Origin: Nitrospirae bacterium MYbin3
Lineage (GTDB): Bacteria > Nitrospirota > Thermodesulfovibrionia > Thermodesulfovibrionales > Dissulfurispiraceae
NCBI GenBank assembly: GCA_002753335.1
Contig: PEAD01000012.1
Location: 22,725 to 86,724 of the forward strand
DNA: 64,000 nucleotides
Reading direction: 5' to 3'
Below are positions 26,550-35,173 of this stretch, in pieces. The notes under the pieces are model-generated. The model was not told the origin of the DNA, did no database searches, and was given only the letters and a program-made list of their open reading frames with translations. Both the position numbers and the translations under genes were made by a program. Numbering within the stretch: the first letter of the stretch is position 1; each line of letters begins with the position of its first letter.

Positions 26550-29500
26550 AGGTTTCCGTGCCTTGCTATCGCCTCAAACAGCGTCGCTTTTTTTATAGGT
26601 TTTGTGAGATGCCCGTCGCATCCGGCCACCATGCTTTTCTGCTCATCTTCTTTCATTGCGTGTGCCGTAAGTGCAATAATAGGCGTCCTTTTTTTGTTGT
26701 CCTTAAGTTCTATTTCACGAATATGCCTTGTGGCATCATACCCATCCATCACCGGCATTTGTACATCCATTAAAATAATATCATACTTGCCTGCCCTGAA
26801 TTTTTCTACCGCGATCTCCCCATTTTCTGCCGTTTCGACAGTATGCACCGTCTTTTTCAGATACGAAAGCATGAGGAGGCGGTTGTCCTCATTGTCCTCG
26901 ACAAGCAGTATGTTCAAGGCTTTTTCTCCGCTTTTTTGACTGGAGGAGGAAGAAACCGCTTCAGCTTTTTTTGAGGATATTTTTTCTGCTTTACCGACTT
27001 CAAACTGCGCTGTGAAAAGGAATGTGCTGCCTTTGCCGATTTCGCTCTCCACCCATATTTTGCCGCCCATAAGTTCGACCAGTTTTTTTGAAATGGCAAG
27101 GCCGAGGCCTGTGCCGCCGTATTTTCTGGTTGTTGACGAATCGGCCTGCGTGAATTTATCGAATATGATGCTCGCTTTTTCGGGTGGAATTCCGATTCCG
27201 GTATCCTTCACAGAGAAGCGCAGTTCTACTATTTCAGAGCCTTGAGAGGTATTAACCGAACTCAGTTTTTCAACACCGATCACAATCTCACCCTGCTCGG
27301 TGAATTTTATTGAATTGCCTACAAGATTTATAAGAATCTGCATCAGGCGATGAGGGTCTCCGATTAGGTCGGTAGGAACATCATTAAGCAGTGTACAGCC
27401 TATACGGATGCCTTTTGCAACCGCCTTTACCGACATGAGTTCACATAATGTCTTAAGAATAGAGTTAAGGTCTAGTTGTGTATTCTCAAGGACTATAAGG
27501 TCCGCTTCCACCTTGGACAGGTCCAGTATGTCATTTATTAGGCCGAGAAGATTTTCACCAGCATTACGCGATATGTCAACATACTTGCGCTGCTCCGCAT
27601 TCAATTCAGACTCCAGCAGAAGGTCGGCCATGCCGATTATTGCATTCATGGGCGTCCTTATTTCATGGCTCATAGAGGCCAGAAAATCGCTTTTAGCCTT
27701 GTTTGCTTGCTCCGCCTCCTCTTTTGCTTTTTGCAATGCCTCTTCGTATTGCTTGCGCTCTGTTATATCACGGATGATTCCGGTGAAAATGCGGCGATTG
27801 GTCAGAAATACCTCGCTTACTGATAGCTCTATCGGGAAGGTTGTTCCATCTTTGCTTTTACCGACCACTTCACGCCCGACACCGATAATGCGCTTATTGC
27901 CTGTAGTGAGATAGTTTTTCATGTAATTGTTGTGATTGCTGTGGAAGGGTTCCGGCATAAGCATCTTGATGTTCTTTCCGATTACTTCAAGCGCGTCATA
28001 GCCGAATATTTTTTCGGCAGAAGCATTAAAGCTTTCAATTAGCCCGTCTTCATTTATGGTGATAATTGCATCCACTGTATTGTTCAGAACAGTGCTCAGC
28101 CTGCGTTCTCGTTCCTGCAGCATCAATTGGCCCAGTTTCTGCTCTGTTATATCCATCCCTATGCCGAGAAATCCTCTGACATTTGCTTTCTCATCAAAAA
28201 GGGAAGTAACCGAAAGCCGCACCTTGAATTTGCTGCCGTCTTTCCTAATATAAGTCCATTCGTTTTCATCCGGAACTCCATGTCGGGCCTTTGCCACTAA
28301 GACCTCAAACCCCGGTTTTATTTCAACGCCCAATTCTGCTGAAAGTTCTTTTGCCCTTGCAGTCACTTCTTCAGGGGCATGGATAATTGCCGGGGTTAAC
28401 TTATTTACTACTTCCTCAGACCTATAGCCAAGCATATTCTCAGCAGCACGGTTGAAAGTCAATATTGTGCCTTCAGAGTCTGTGGATATAATCGTAAAGT
28501 TTGCGCTGTCCAGAATGGTTTTTATAAGCTCATTGCTCTCCCTGAGTTCTGATGTTCTTTCTTTTACGATTTTTTCAGTTCTTCTCTGTTGGCCTGATAG
28601 GGCTAGCAGAAAAGAACTCAGAAGTCCGCTAAAAAAAAGTCCTCCGGCCAGCAGGCTCCAAGATTGCAATGACTTTGTTCTAATGATATATTCTTCGGAA
28701 GGCCAGAAACGGATGCTCCAACCCCTATCGGCAACCCTTATGTGCTCTAAATGCCAGGTTTTTGAAGGTGAAGGCTCTTTTGTGTTTGTGACGGTATTGT
28801 TTGAGTAGAGAAATTTGTCTGTGCCCTCTGTATCATCATCATAGATGCTTAAATTTATTTCCTTAATTTTGAGATTATCAAGAGAGTGTTGAATCATTTT
28901 TTCGATTATCAAAGCGCCTGTTATGTATCCTTTGAATATCGTATTAGGTTTTTTAATATCTGCGTCGATTGAATTGTGGATAAAAAGCGGGGTCATGAAT
29001 AGAAAACCGTAGCGTTTTTTATCATCCTGAACCAGTTCAATTCTTTCGGTCGCAACAATATTGTTTGTGTCGTGTGCTTTTTTAAGAGCAGCTAAGCGCT
29101 TGGGGTTTGACGCGAGATCGAAGCCGAAGGCTTTCTCATTGCCTTTGTATGGTTCAAGATAATCTCAAGGGACATAGGCGGAACGTTTTGAGGCCGGAAC
29201 GAGTTTGCCGCTATGGTCTCTCTCTGCTATAAAAAATGAAGGGTAACCGTCGCGCCTTGCCGTAGCTTCATATTTTAATCTTTCGGAATTTGGAACATTT
29301 GGCGCCCATGAAAGGACCTGGACTCCTTTATGTTTCGACAAAGACTCCTCTGTAAAAATTTTAAACATCTTTCTGTCAATATTTCCGGAACTTCTGAAGA
29401 AACTCGCAATCGATCTTATTATGTCCTCATGTATATGAACGTCGGTCTGAATTGATAAAGCCATTATTTTGGCTTGGGCATTAAATTCTGCTCTGATTCT

Positions 29501-30163
29501 GTCTTCTTCTTCTTTGCTTGCATAAATATATGAAAAAATCGAAAGCATAAGTGTTATAAGAAGAGGCAGTGCAACAGATATTTTTCTTTTCCTCCAAGTT
29601 TCTGCTGGTTCGGCGAACCATATAAACATCAGGGGAGTGGCTATAATAACTCCGATTACATCACCCACCCACCAAGTCAGCCAGTTGATGAGAAGTCCTG
29701 TTTTGGTCATGACCCCGGCCGATATAAGTGTCGATGTTCCTATGGTAGCGCTCGAGATGCAGGCTATTGGGGCGCCAAGAATGAAAAACTTGGCTATTGT
29801 TTTTCCATCTTCCAGAGCATTCGGAAAGCCTACAAAACGTTTTATCAGAAACGCTCCGAAAAGGGCCTGAATTGCTGCGCCGCTTCCGATGCCTGATGAT
29901 ACAAGCAGTGATTTTAAAATGGTCTGAGAGCTTGATGTATCAAAAGAAAGTGAGAGGTTTATAAGAAAAGAGCCAAGCCAGACAGCAGGCCAGAGGCGGT
30001 AGCCATAAAGCAATAGACCGGCGAGGGCGACTCCAGATGCCGGGAAAATAGCGGTAGCATAACCGGGCGGCACGGCAAGAAGCAGGCCTAAACGCCCCGA
30101 TAGAAAGTAGGCTGCTGCAAACCCTATAATTTTCATAACGGAACTATTTATACCGATGGGCAT
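26546..30163 (-). pseudogene. MASE1-CHASE-PAS-PAS hybrid histidine kinase with an in-frame TGA
   Basis: One continuous frame of 1206 codons is broken by a single TGA (29165-29167). The first 332 residues are a MASE1 membrane sensor (about eight segments, ATAIFPASGVALAGLLL) and the first half of a periplasmic CHASE domain. After the TGA the frame continues without loss ([20 protein letters not shown]), finishing the CHASE domain. Using ATG 28996 as residue 1, the rest has a TM (about 112-133), PAS1, PAS2 (FixL-like, His355), HisKA (His444 in SHEIRTP), HATPase and a receiver (Asp744). It may be two proteins, a read-through product, a recent pseudogene or a sequencing error. The stop overlaps the cyclase start. 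Confidence 0.85.
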
Positions 30164-30176
30164 AGTTGAAGAAATA

Positions 30177-30554
30177 TTATTTTTTTACCACTCCGCTGAT
30201 TTTGTTGCCGATAATCTCTGCAGTGAACGGTTTGATAATATAGTCGGTTACCCCTAATTTCATGGCATTGAGAATGTATTCCTTTTCATTATGTGCGGTG
30301 ACCATAATGAAAGGTATATCCTTAATGCCATCCTGTTCTTTCATCCATTTGAGTATTTCATCGCCATTCATTTCGGGCATCTCCCAATCGCACAGCACAA
30401 CGTCGTATGTATTTACTTGGATCTTGCTTAGAGCATCCTTTCCGGAGCTTACCAAATCCATCTCGATATCAGGAAAGGACATTTTTAGAAACGATTTTAT
30501 GAGCAGCCTCATTTCTGCCACATCGTCAATTACAAGAACCTTAAGCTTTTTCAT
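30177..30554 (-). CDS. Single-domain response regulator (CheY-like)
   Basis: The 125-residue protein is a stand-alone receiver: acidic pair in VIDDVAE, phospho-acceptor Asp in VVLCDWEMPEMNG (about residue 56), Thr/Ala in MVTAHNEK and Lys in YIIKPFTAE. It has no output domain, so it acts by protein contact or as a phosphate sink. The ribosome-binding site GAGGAG overlaps the end of the pilB-like gene, 3 bases upstream. It closely resembles the receiver at 34731 (shared LCDW and PFIM.TA blocks), suggesting duplication. The hybrid kinase gene follows after 13 bases. Confidence 0.9.
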   Translation of the reverse strand: MKKLKVLVIDDVAEMRLLIKSFLKMSFPDIEMDLVSSGKDALSKIQVNTYDVVLCDWEMPEMNGDEILKWMKEQDGIKDIPFIMVTAHNEKEYILNAMKLGVTDYIIKPFTAEIIGNKISGVVKK

Positions 30555-30557
30555 ATT

Positions 30558-32261
30558 TTACAACTCCTCTTCAACAACGGTTACCCTGTCCAGTTCTTCA
30601 ACTGTTGTTAGACCACGCAGGACTTTTTTCATGCCGTCGTATCTTAGGGTTGTGTAGCCGGTTTTCTTTGCGCGCTCTTGTATTTCGAGGATGGATGCGC
30701 CTTTTGAAACAAGCTTTCTTATTTCGCTGTTCATGATGAAAATTTCGTGTATAGGGATGCGGCCTGAATATCCTGTTCCATTGCACTGCTCGCAACCCTT
30801 ACCCCGATAGAAAACTACTTCGGTTTTGCCGTCGGAGATGAAGTAATCTTCGACCTCTTCAGGCGACAGGTTGTATGGCTCTTTGCAGTTGTCGCATATT
30901 TTACGCACAAGCCTCTGTGCCATTACCCCTATAATTGAAGGAGCAACAAGAAACGGCTCCACTCCTATCTCCATTAGTCTTGTTACCGCTTGAAGCGAAT
31001 TGTTGGTGTGCATGGTGGTAAGCACCAGATGTCCGGTAAGCGCCGCCTGTGAAGCGATCTTGGCCGTTTCTGCATCCCTGATTTCTCCCACGAGAATAAT
31101 GTCAGGGTCCTGCCTGAGGAATGAGCGCAGGGCAGAGCCAAAGTCGAGATTGATGGTATGGTTTACCTGCACCTGATTGACACCTGTAAGCCTGTACTCT
31201 ACGGGGTCTTCTATGGTCATGATGTTGATTCCCGGTTTGTTGAGTGACTTCAGTACCGCATAAAGTGTAGTTGTTTTGCCCGAACCGGTTGGTCCGGTAA
31301 CGAAAAAAACACCGTTTGGCGAGTCGATTATTCTATTGAGAGTTTTCATAACGGTAGTCGAAAAGTTCATCTCTGAAAGGTCAGGCACCTCTTTCTTCTT
31401 TATCTGACCGAGCACTCTTAATACAATTTTTTCACCATATATTGTAGGTACGCTCGAAAACCTGAAATCTGCTGAATGGGTGGTCAATTCAAGGCTGACT
31501 CTGCCGTCCTGAGGCTTTCTCTTTTCGGTTATATCCAGTTTTGCGATTATCTTAAGTCGTGAAACAAGTGGAGCAAGAAGCCGCGAATCCAGTTTAAGCC
31601 TTTCTTGCAGGACACCGTCTATTCTAAACCGTATCTTGACCTTCTCCTCTTCAGGTTCGATATGGATGTCGCTTGCCCGCTCTTTCATCGCAAGCAAAAG
31701 CATATTTCTTACGAATTCAACCACCGCCTGATCCCCGGCAAGTTTTTTGAGCTGCTCCTCGGTTATAGTTGAAGTGCCTTTGAACAGGGCGCTTTCGGCA
31801 ATTCGGTTTACCAGCTCGCTCAGGCCGCTGTCCGATTGGTAATTGATATCGATGGCATCTTTTATTTCGTCAGAGAAAGAAAACACAGGACTTACAGGAC
31901 AGCCTGCCAAACGCTCCGCCTCTTTAAGCGCTAATGTATTAGTCGGGTTTGCGACAGCTATTGTAAGGGCATCACCGAGTTTGTAGAGCGGAAGCATAAC
32001 ATTGTTGCGCGCAAAATTTTCGGGGATTTTTTTTATCGCATCCGGCTTTATAAGTGTCTTTGCGATAGGGACGTAAGCTATGCCCAAGGAGTCCCCCCAC
32101 ATTTTGCCCAGCAAATCTCTTTTAGCTACACTTCCTTTGGCAAGGTAAGACAGGATGGCGCCGGCATTGCCGCCGAATTTTTCATTGAGTCTTTCGGAAT
32201 CCTCCTGAGTCAGTATATTTTCATCTATGAGCGCTTTTATGAAAGATGGATTCTTAAGCAT
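30558..32261 (-). CDS. PilB/GspE-type secretion or pilus assembly ATPase
   Basis: The 567-residue hexameric ATPase has an N-terminal T2SSE-type domain (about 1-150), the Walker A motif GPTGSGKTTT at 323-332, the Asp box with DPVEYR, Walker B in DPDIILVGEIRD, a His box (LTTMHTN), and a C-terminal zinc site with CDNCKEPY and CEQCNGTG. It powers type IV pilus extension or type II secretion. No other pil or gsp gene is in the window; it is placed among signalling genes. I chose ATG 32261 because it overlaps the stop of the 49-residue gene by 8 bases. The longer upstream frame only repeats that gene in another frame. Confidence 0.92.
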   Translation of the reverse strand: MLKNPSFIKALIDENILTQEDSERLNEKFGGNAGAILSYLAKGSVAKRDLLGKMWGDSLGIAYVPIAKTLIKPDAIKKIPENFARNNVMLPLYKLGDALTIAVANPTNTLALKEAERLAGCPVSPVFSFSDEIKDAIDINYQSDSGLSELVNRIAESALFKGTSTITEEQLKKLAGDQAVVEFVRNMLLLAMKERASDIHIEPEEEKVKIRFRIDGVLQERLKLDSRLLAPLVSRLKIIAKLDITEKRKPQDGRVSLELTTHSADFRFSSVPTIYGEKIVLRVLGQIKKKEVPDLSEMNFSTTVMKTLNRIIDSPNGVFFVTGPTGSGKTTTLYAVLKSLNKPGINIMTIEDPVEYRLTGVNQVQVNHTINLDFGSALRSFLRQDPDIILVGEIRDAETAKIASQAALTGHLVLTTMHTNNSLQAVTRLMEIGVEPFLVAPSIIGVMAQRLVRKICDNCKEPYNLSPEEVEDYFISDGKTEVVFYRGKGCEQCNGTGYSGRIPIHEIFIMNSEIRKLVSKGASILEIQERAKKTGYTTLRYDGMKKVLRGLTTVEELDRVTVVEEEL

Positions 32262-32403
32262 CTTTCTTAACCTTGGCTTTTTGCCTTGCCTGCACAAGTT
32301 TTTTAATGTCATCCTGAGTCAGTTTTTTTGTTTTGGCTCTTTCTGCTTCCTCGTCTTCTTTTATCTCAGCAAGCAGTTTTTTTAGGTCCAGTCTCTCGTT
32401 CAT
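32254..32403 (-). CDS. 49-residue basic helical protein, overlapping both neighbours
   Basis: This small gene encodes 49 residues, starting MNERLDLKKLLAE and ending KAKVKKDA, rich in Lys, Glu and Gln and probably a single or paired helix. Its ATG overlaps the stop of the preceding receiver gene (ATGA, 32400-32403), with GGGAGG upstream. Its end overlaps the start of the pilB-like gene by 8 bases (ATGCTTAA). The double overlap supports a real, translated gene whose translation feeds the ATPase. I do not know the family; a regulator or adaptor of the ATPase is a reasonable guess only. Confidence 0.75.
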   Translation of the reverse strand: MNERLDLKKLLAEIKEDEEAERAKTKKLTQDDIKKLVQARQKAKVKKDA

Positions 32404-32795
32404 TGCAAGCCTCCCAGGCAACCCAGCCAGGATTCTTCTATGAGTTTCTTCATCTCTGCTAGAGGTGTATCTTTTCTTATGTAATTGGATGCACCGTCCT
32501 CAAGGCATTTTTCGACTATGCTGAGATCGGAGACGGATGTGAGCATAATAACAAGCGCATCAGGAAATTCAGCTACTATCTCCTTAAGCGCTTCTGTCCC
32601 TGTCTTCAACGGCATATTTATATCCATTAGAAGCATGTCTGGTTTTTCTTTTCCAAACAACTCGATAGCTTCAATTCCATTTTTAGCCTCACCTACAACA
32701 GTGTAATTCATCATGGTGAGGGCTTTTTTCAAAAGCAGTCTTATGTGAGGCTCGTCATCAGCAAGGAGAACCCTTGGAATCCGTATTTCTGTCAT
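32400..32795 (-). CDS. Response regulator, receiver domain only
   Basis: The 131-residue protein consists of a receiver (LLADDEPH, phospho-acceptor Asp in MLLMDINMPLKTG, Thr/Ser in MLTSVSD, Lys in YIRKDTP) plus a short C-terminal helix. I chose ATG 32795 because AGGAGG precedes it and it overlaps the stop of the kinase gene (ATGA); a longer frame adds only a spurious Cys-rich leader. It is most likely the cognate partner of the kinase directly upstream. It overlaps the 49-residue gene at its end. Confidence 0.9.
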   Translation of the reverse strand: MTEIRIPRVLLADDEPHIRLLLKKALTMMNYTVVGEAKNGIEAIELFGKEKPDMLLMDINMPLKTGTEALKEIVAEFPDALVIMLTSVSDLSIVEKCLEDGASNYIRKDTPLAEMKKLIEESWLGCLGGLQ

Positions 32796-33673
32796 TTTAG
32801 ACCTCCTGTTGGTAGTGAGAAGCAGAATCGTGCACCTTTGCTGGCATTGCTTTCCACCCATATTCTTCCTTCATGAGCATCTATTATCTTTTTGACTATT
32901 GAAAGTCCGAGTCCAGTGCTTTTTTCTCCGCCTGTGGGCCGAGCGCTTAACTTCTGAAACTCACCGAACAGTTTGCCTTTGTCATCATCAGAAAGCCCCG
33001 GCCCTTGATCAGAAACAGATGCTATGGATTCGCCTTTTTCTGAATCATATAAAGCCTCGACCCTGACAGTTGATCCTGCGGGCGAAAATTTAATGGCATT
33101 CCCTATAAGGTTGTCAACCACCTGATTGATACGGCTTTCGTCAAAGGCCAAGTCAGGCAGATTGGGGATGGATGCATCTATGACGATATTTTTCTTGCCT
33201 GCGGTCATAGAACATATTTTTATGCGCTCCTCAATAACTTTTTTCAGTGAGCCGATTTTCTTTTTCAGGTCGAGCTTGCCGCTCTCTATGACAGAAACAT
33301 CGAGAAGTTCATTTACAAGCGAGAGCATCTGGTCGCTTGTTGAATTTATCATTGCGATTATTTCCTTCTGGTCATCAGTCAGATTTTCGTTATCCATAAT
33401 CAGCACTTCACTCAACCCGCGTATCGCCGAAAGCGGGTTTCTCAGGTCGTGGGCTGCAATGCCGAGAAATTTGTTTTTCAACTGGTTGAGCTCCGCAAGC
33501 TGTCTTTCAGCTACCGAGTAGCTAAGGACAAGAGTTCTCAGGAGCTTCTTTTTAATTTCCTCGTCCTGTTCCTTTGCCCTGCGCTCCATTACCTCTCTTA
33601 TAAGCAGAGTTGTACCTGATGTCCGTGCATTATCTTCTATAATTGAGCGCAGCAGTAGTTGGTCAGTTCCCAT
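32792..33673 (-). CDS. Soluble sensor histidine kinase
   Basis: The 293-residue protein has no membrane segment. A short N-terminal helical region (about 1-65) is followed by HisKA with the phospho-accepting His in IAAHDLRNPLSAI, and a HATPase domain (N box NQVVDNLIGNAIKFSP, G1 SDQGPGLSDDD, G2 TGLGLSIVKK). With no sensor domain of its own it probably receives its signal from a partner, and the best candidate is the di-iron MBL protein encoded just upstream, whose gene it overlaps by 11 bases. Output is probably through the receiver next downstream, overlapping ATGA. Confidence 0.93.
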   Translation of the reverse strand: MGTDQLLLRSIIEDNARTSGTTLLIREVMERRAKEQDEEIKKKLLRTLVLSYSVAERQLAELNQLKNKFLGIAAHDLRNPLSAIRGLSEVLIMDNENLTDDQKEIIAMINSTSDQMLSLVNELLDVSVIESGKLDLKKKIGSLKKVIEERIKICSMTAGKKNIVIDASIPNLPDLAFDESRINQVVDNLIGNAIKFSPAGSTVRVEALYDSEKGESIASVSDQGPGLSDDDKGKLFGEFQKLSARPTGGEKSTGLGLSIVKKIIDAHEGRIWVESNASKGARFCFSLPTGGLK

Positions 33674-34547
33674 TTTCTACCGCCATCTTTTTCAGACATG
33701 TCAAATCGCCGAGTTCACAGACTTTTATGTCTTCGATAATACTGTCAATGCCAACCGCTTCAAGATTTAAAAGCTTTTCGCAGATCAAAAGTATGTCCTC
33801 TTTTCTGCTTATGATGCTGCCGTGCTGGGGAGCGACAAGAGTGAACTTGTTTTCAGCTATCCGCTCTATGGCGTATCTAAGTATCAACCCTGATGGCATC
33901 AGTTTTTGGTGAAAGTTGAGGATATCGTGAATAGGGCAGTCACTTTTTCCCTTGCTGCAGGTTTTATAATCGGTGCAGGTGCGGCAATCCTCTTCCAGCT
34001 TAAGAAACAGCTCCCACTGCCTGCTGTAACTGCCGAACAGATCGCTGCTGAAAAGGACTCCGGTTTGTTCATCAAGTGTGACAAAGCTTCCTGTGGAATG
34101 TGCGTAAGGTGTTTTTATAAAACGCAAAGTTCTTCCTGAGGAGAATTTGTATGAGTATCCCATCTCATCTATGGACATCATATCTGAGGTGACATAGTAA
34201 TGTCTGATAAAAACATTGTTCGTTTTTTCTGAAATAATTTTTAGCTCTTTGGAACCTATGATGTCTTCAAAATTAGATAAACTGCCGCATAGGTCAGGAT
34301 CATAGTGCTGATATATGAGGGCCTTGATAGAATCCGGATTAAGGCCTGTCTGGAGTATTTTCATCATCACGGTCGGAAAGTCTGGGCGGCTTCCGCCGTC
34401 TATCACCATCGCCTCATCGCCGTCCACTATCAGGTACGGATTGCAGTGCAGGCCGGATTCTTTATCAAAAAAGCCGACCCAATAAACGCCTTCCGCAATC
34501 TTAACAGGACGGTTGTAATCCAGATTTAAATTTGCGATATCGTTCAT
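33663..34547 (-). CDS. Di-iron MBL-fold protein, oxygen-sensor (ODP) type
   Basis: The 294-residue protein has the beta-lactamase-like fold of the flavodiiron (FprA) family without the flavodoxin domain. Metal ligands are placed as in FprA: His81, Asp83, Asp85 (YQHYDPDLCGS), His150 (YAHSTGS), Asp169 (FSSDLFGS) and His242 (APQHGS); the last residue of the HxExDH motif is Leu86 rather than His. Such stand-alone domains act as oxygen-sensing ODP proteins in chemotaxis systems. A cysteine-rich insert (CRTCTDYKTC...DCPIHD, 189-207) is unusual. It is the first gene of the signalling operon, with AAGGTGG upstream. The sensing role is inference from family and context. Confidence 0.8.
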   Translation of the reverse strand: MNDIANLNLDYNRPVKIAEGVYWVGFFDKESGLHCNPYLIVDGDEAMVIDGGSRPDFPTVMMKILQTGLNPDSIKALIYQHYDPDLCGSLSNFEDIIGSKELKIISEKTNNVFIRHYYVTSDMMSIDEMGYSYKFSSGRTLRFIKTPYAHSTGSFVTLDEQTGVLFSSDLFGSYSRQWELFLKLEEDCRTCTDYKTCSKGKSDCPIHDILNFHQKLMPSGLILRYAIERIAENKFTLVAPQHGSIISRKEDILLICEKLLNLEAVGIDSIIEDIKVCELGDLTCLKKMAVENGN

Positions 34548-34588
34548 AGATTTGCGCCACCTTTTTATTAAGAATTTAAACTGCTATT

Positions 34589-34604
34589 CTGATAATATTA
34601 TCAG
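34589..34604. promoter_or_regulatory. Perfect 16-base palindrome over the operon promoter
   Basis: CTGATAATATTATCAG is its own reverse complement. It covers the -10 region of the minus-strand promoter and lies in the 183-base gap between divergent signalling genes, the position of an operator. The arm spacing differs from the FNR/CRP consensus. Confidence 0.6.
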
Positions 34605-34623
34605 GCAATGCTCATATAGTCAA
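34595..34623 (-). promoter_or_regulatory. Promoter of the minus-strand signalling operon
   Basis: On the minus strand TTGACT (34623-34618) and TAATAT (34600-34595) are 17 bases apart. The expected start is near 34588, giving a leader of about 40 bases to the di-iron protein ATG at 34547. Confidence 0.65.
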
Positions 34624-34680
34624 TTGTTTTTAATTGTTTTTTTCTGCAGGTAATTTTGAACGAATAAAGAAAAACTATTA

Positions 34681-34689
34681 TGATATAAT
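34681..34689 (+). promoter_or_regulatory. Extended -10 promoter of the plus-strand receiver gene
   Basis: TGA-TATAAT (box 34684-34689) stands 42 bases before the ATG at 34731. A TTGAAC lies 22 bases upstream of the box, too far to be a standard -35. Confidence 0.5.
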
Positions 34690-34730
34690 TAGAGCTATAG
34701 TTGATTGCGTATAAACGGGGGAGTTTTAAA

Positions 34731-35126
34731 ATGGGGAAAATTAAAATATTGGTAGTTGATGATGAAAGCACAATACGCGAAATTATTAAAGATATGATAA
34801 CCTCTAATTTGCGTAAGTCATTGCCCGAGATTACCGTTGAAAGCGCAAGCACCGGAGCAGAAGCGATCAAGGATTTGAAGAATAACAAATACGACCTTCT
34901 TTTATGCGATTGGCAACTTTCGGATATGACAGGAGATAAGGTAATAGAGTGCTTGAAGGCTTCGACAGAATTGAATCAGACCCCATTTATAATGATCACC
35001 GCTTACACCGATAAAGAAATTATCGCCAAGTCGTTAAAGCTCGGGGCGGCAGGATTTATAGTAAAGCCTTTTAATGCCAAGACTTTAACGGATAAAATAA
35101 CTCATGCCCTGAAGGCGAGGGCATAA
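34731..35126 (+). CDS. Single-domain response regulator (CheY-like)
   Basis: The 131-residue stand-alone receiver has VVDDES, phospho-acceptor Asp in LLLCDWQLSDMTG (about residue 61), Thr in MITAYTDKE and Lys in FIVKPFNA. It is divergent from the large signalling operon and clearly related to the receiver at 30177. I chose ATG 34731 since GGGGGAG lies before it; an in-frame TTG at 34701 is less likely. A weak hairpin (TTCCACC with GGTGGGAA, about 35128-35151) follows the stop. Confidence 0.9.
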   Translation: MGKIKILVVDDESTIREIIKDMITSNLRKSLPEITVESASTGAEAIKDLKNNKYDLLLCDWQLSDMTGDKVIECLKASTELNQTPFIMITAYTDKEIIAKSLKLGAAGFIVKPFNAKTLTDKITHALKARA

Positions 35127-35173
35127 ATTCCACCCTAATGTTGGTGGGAACTTTTATATAACAGGAGGATATT

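Noticed and set aside
29165..29167. Selenocysteine at the TGA in the hybrid kinase
   Set aside because: No convincing SECIS-like hairpin follows within about 40 bases, and the CHASE position is not a redox site.
32262..32312. Longer PilB-like protein from ATG 32312
   Set aside because: That stretch is another frame of the 49-residue gene; the family start MLKNPSFI lies at 32261.
34589..34604. FNR/DNR box
   Set aside because: The TGAT and ATCA half-sites are six bases apart, not four.
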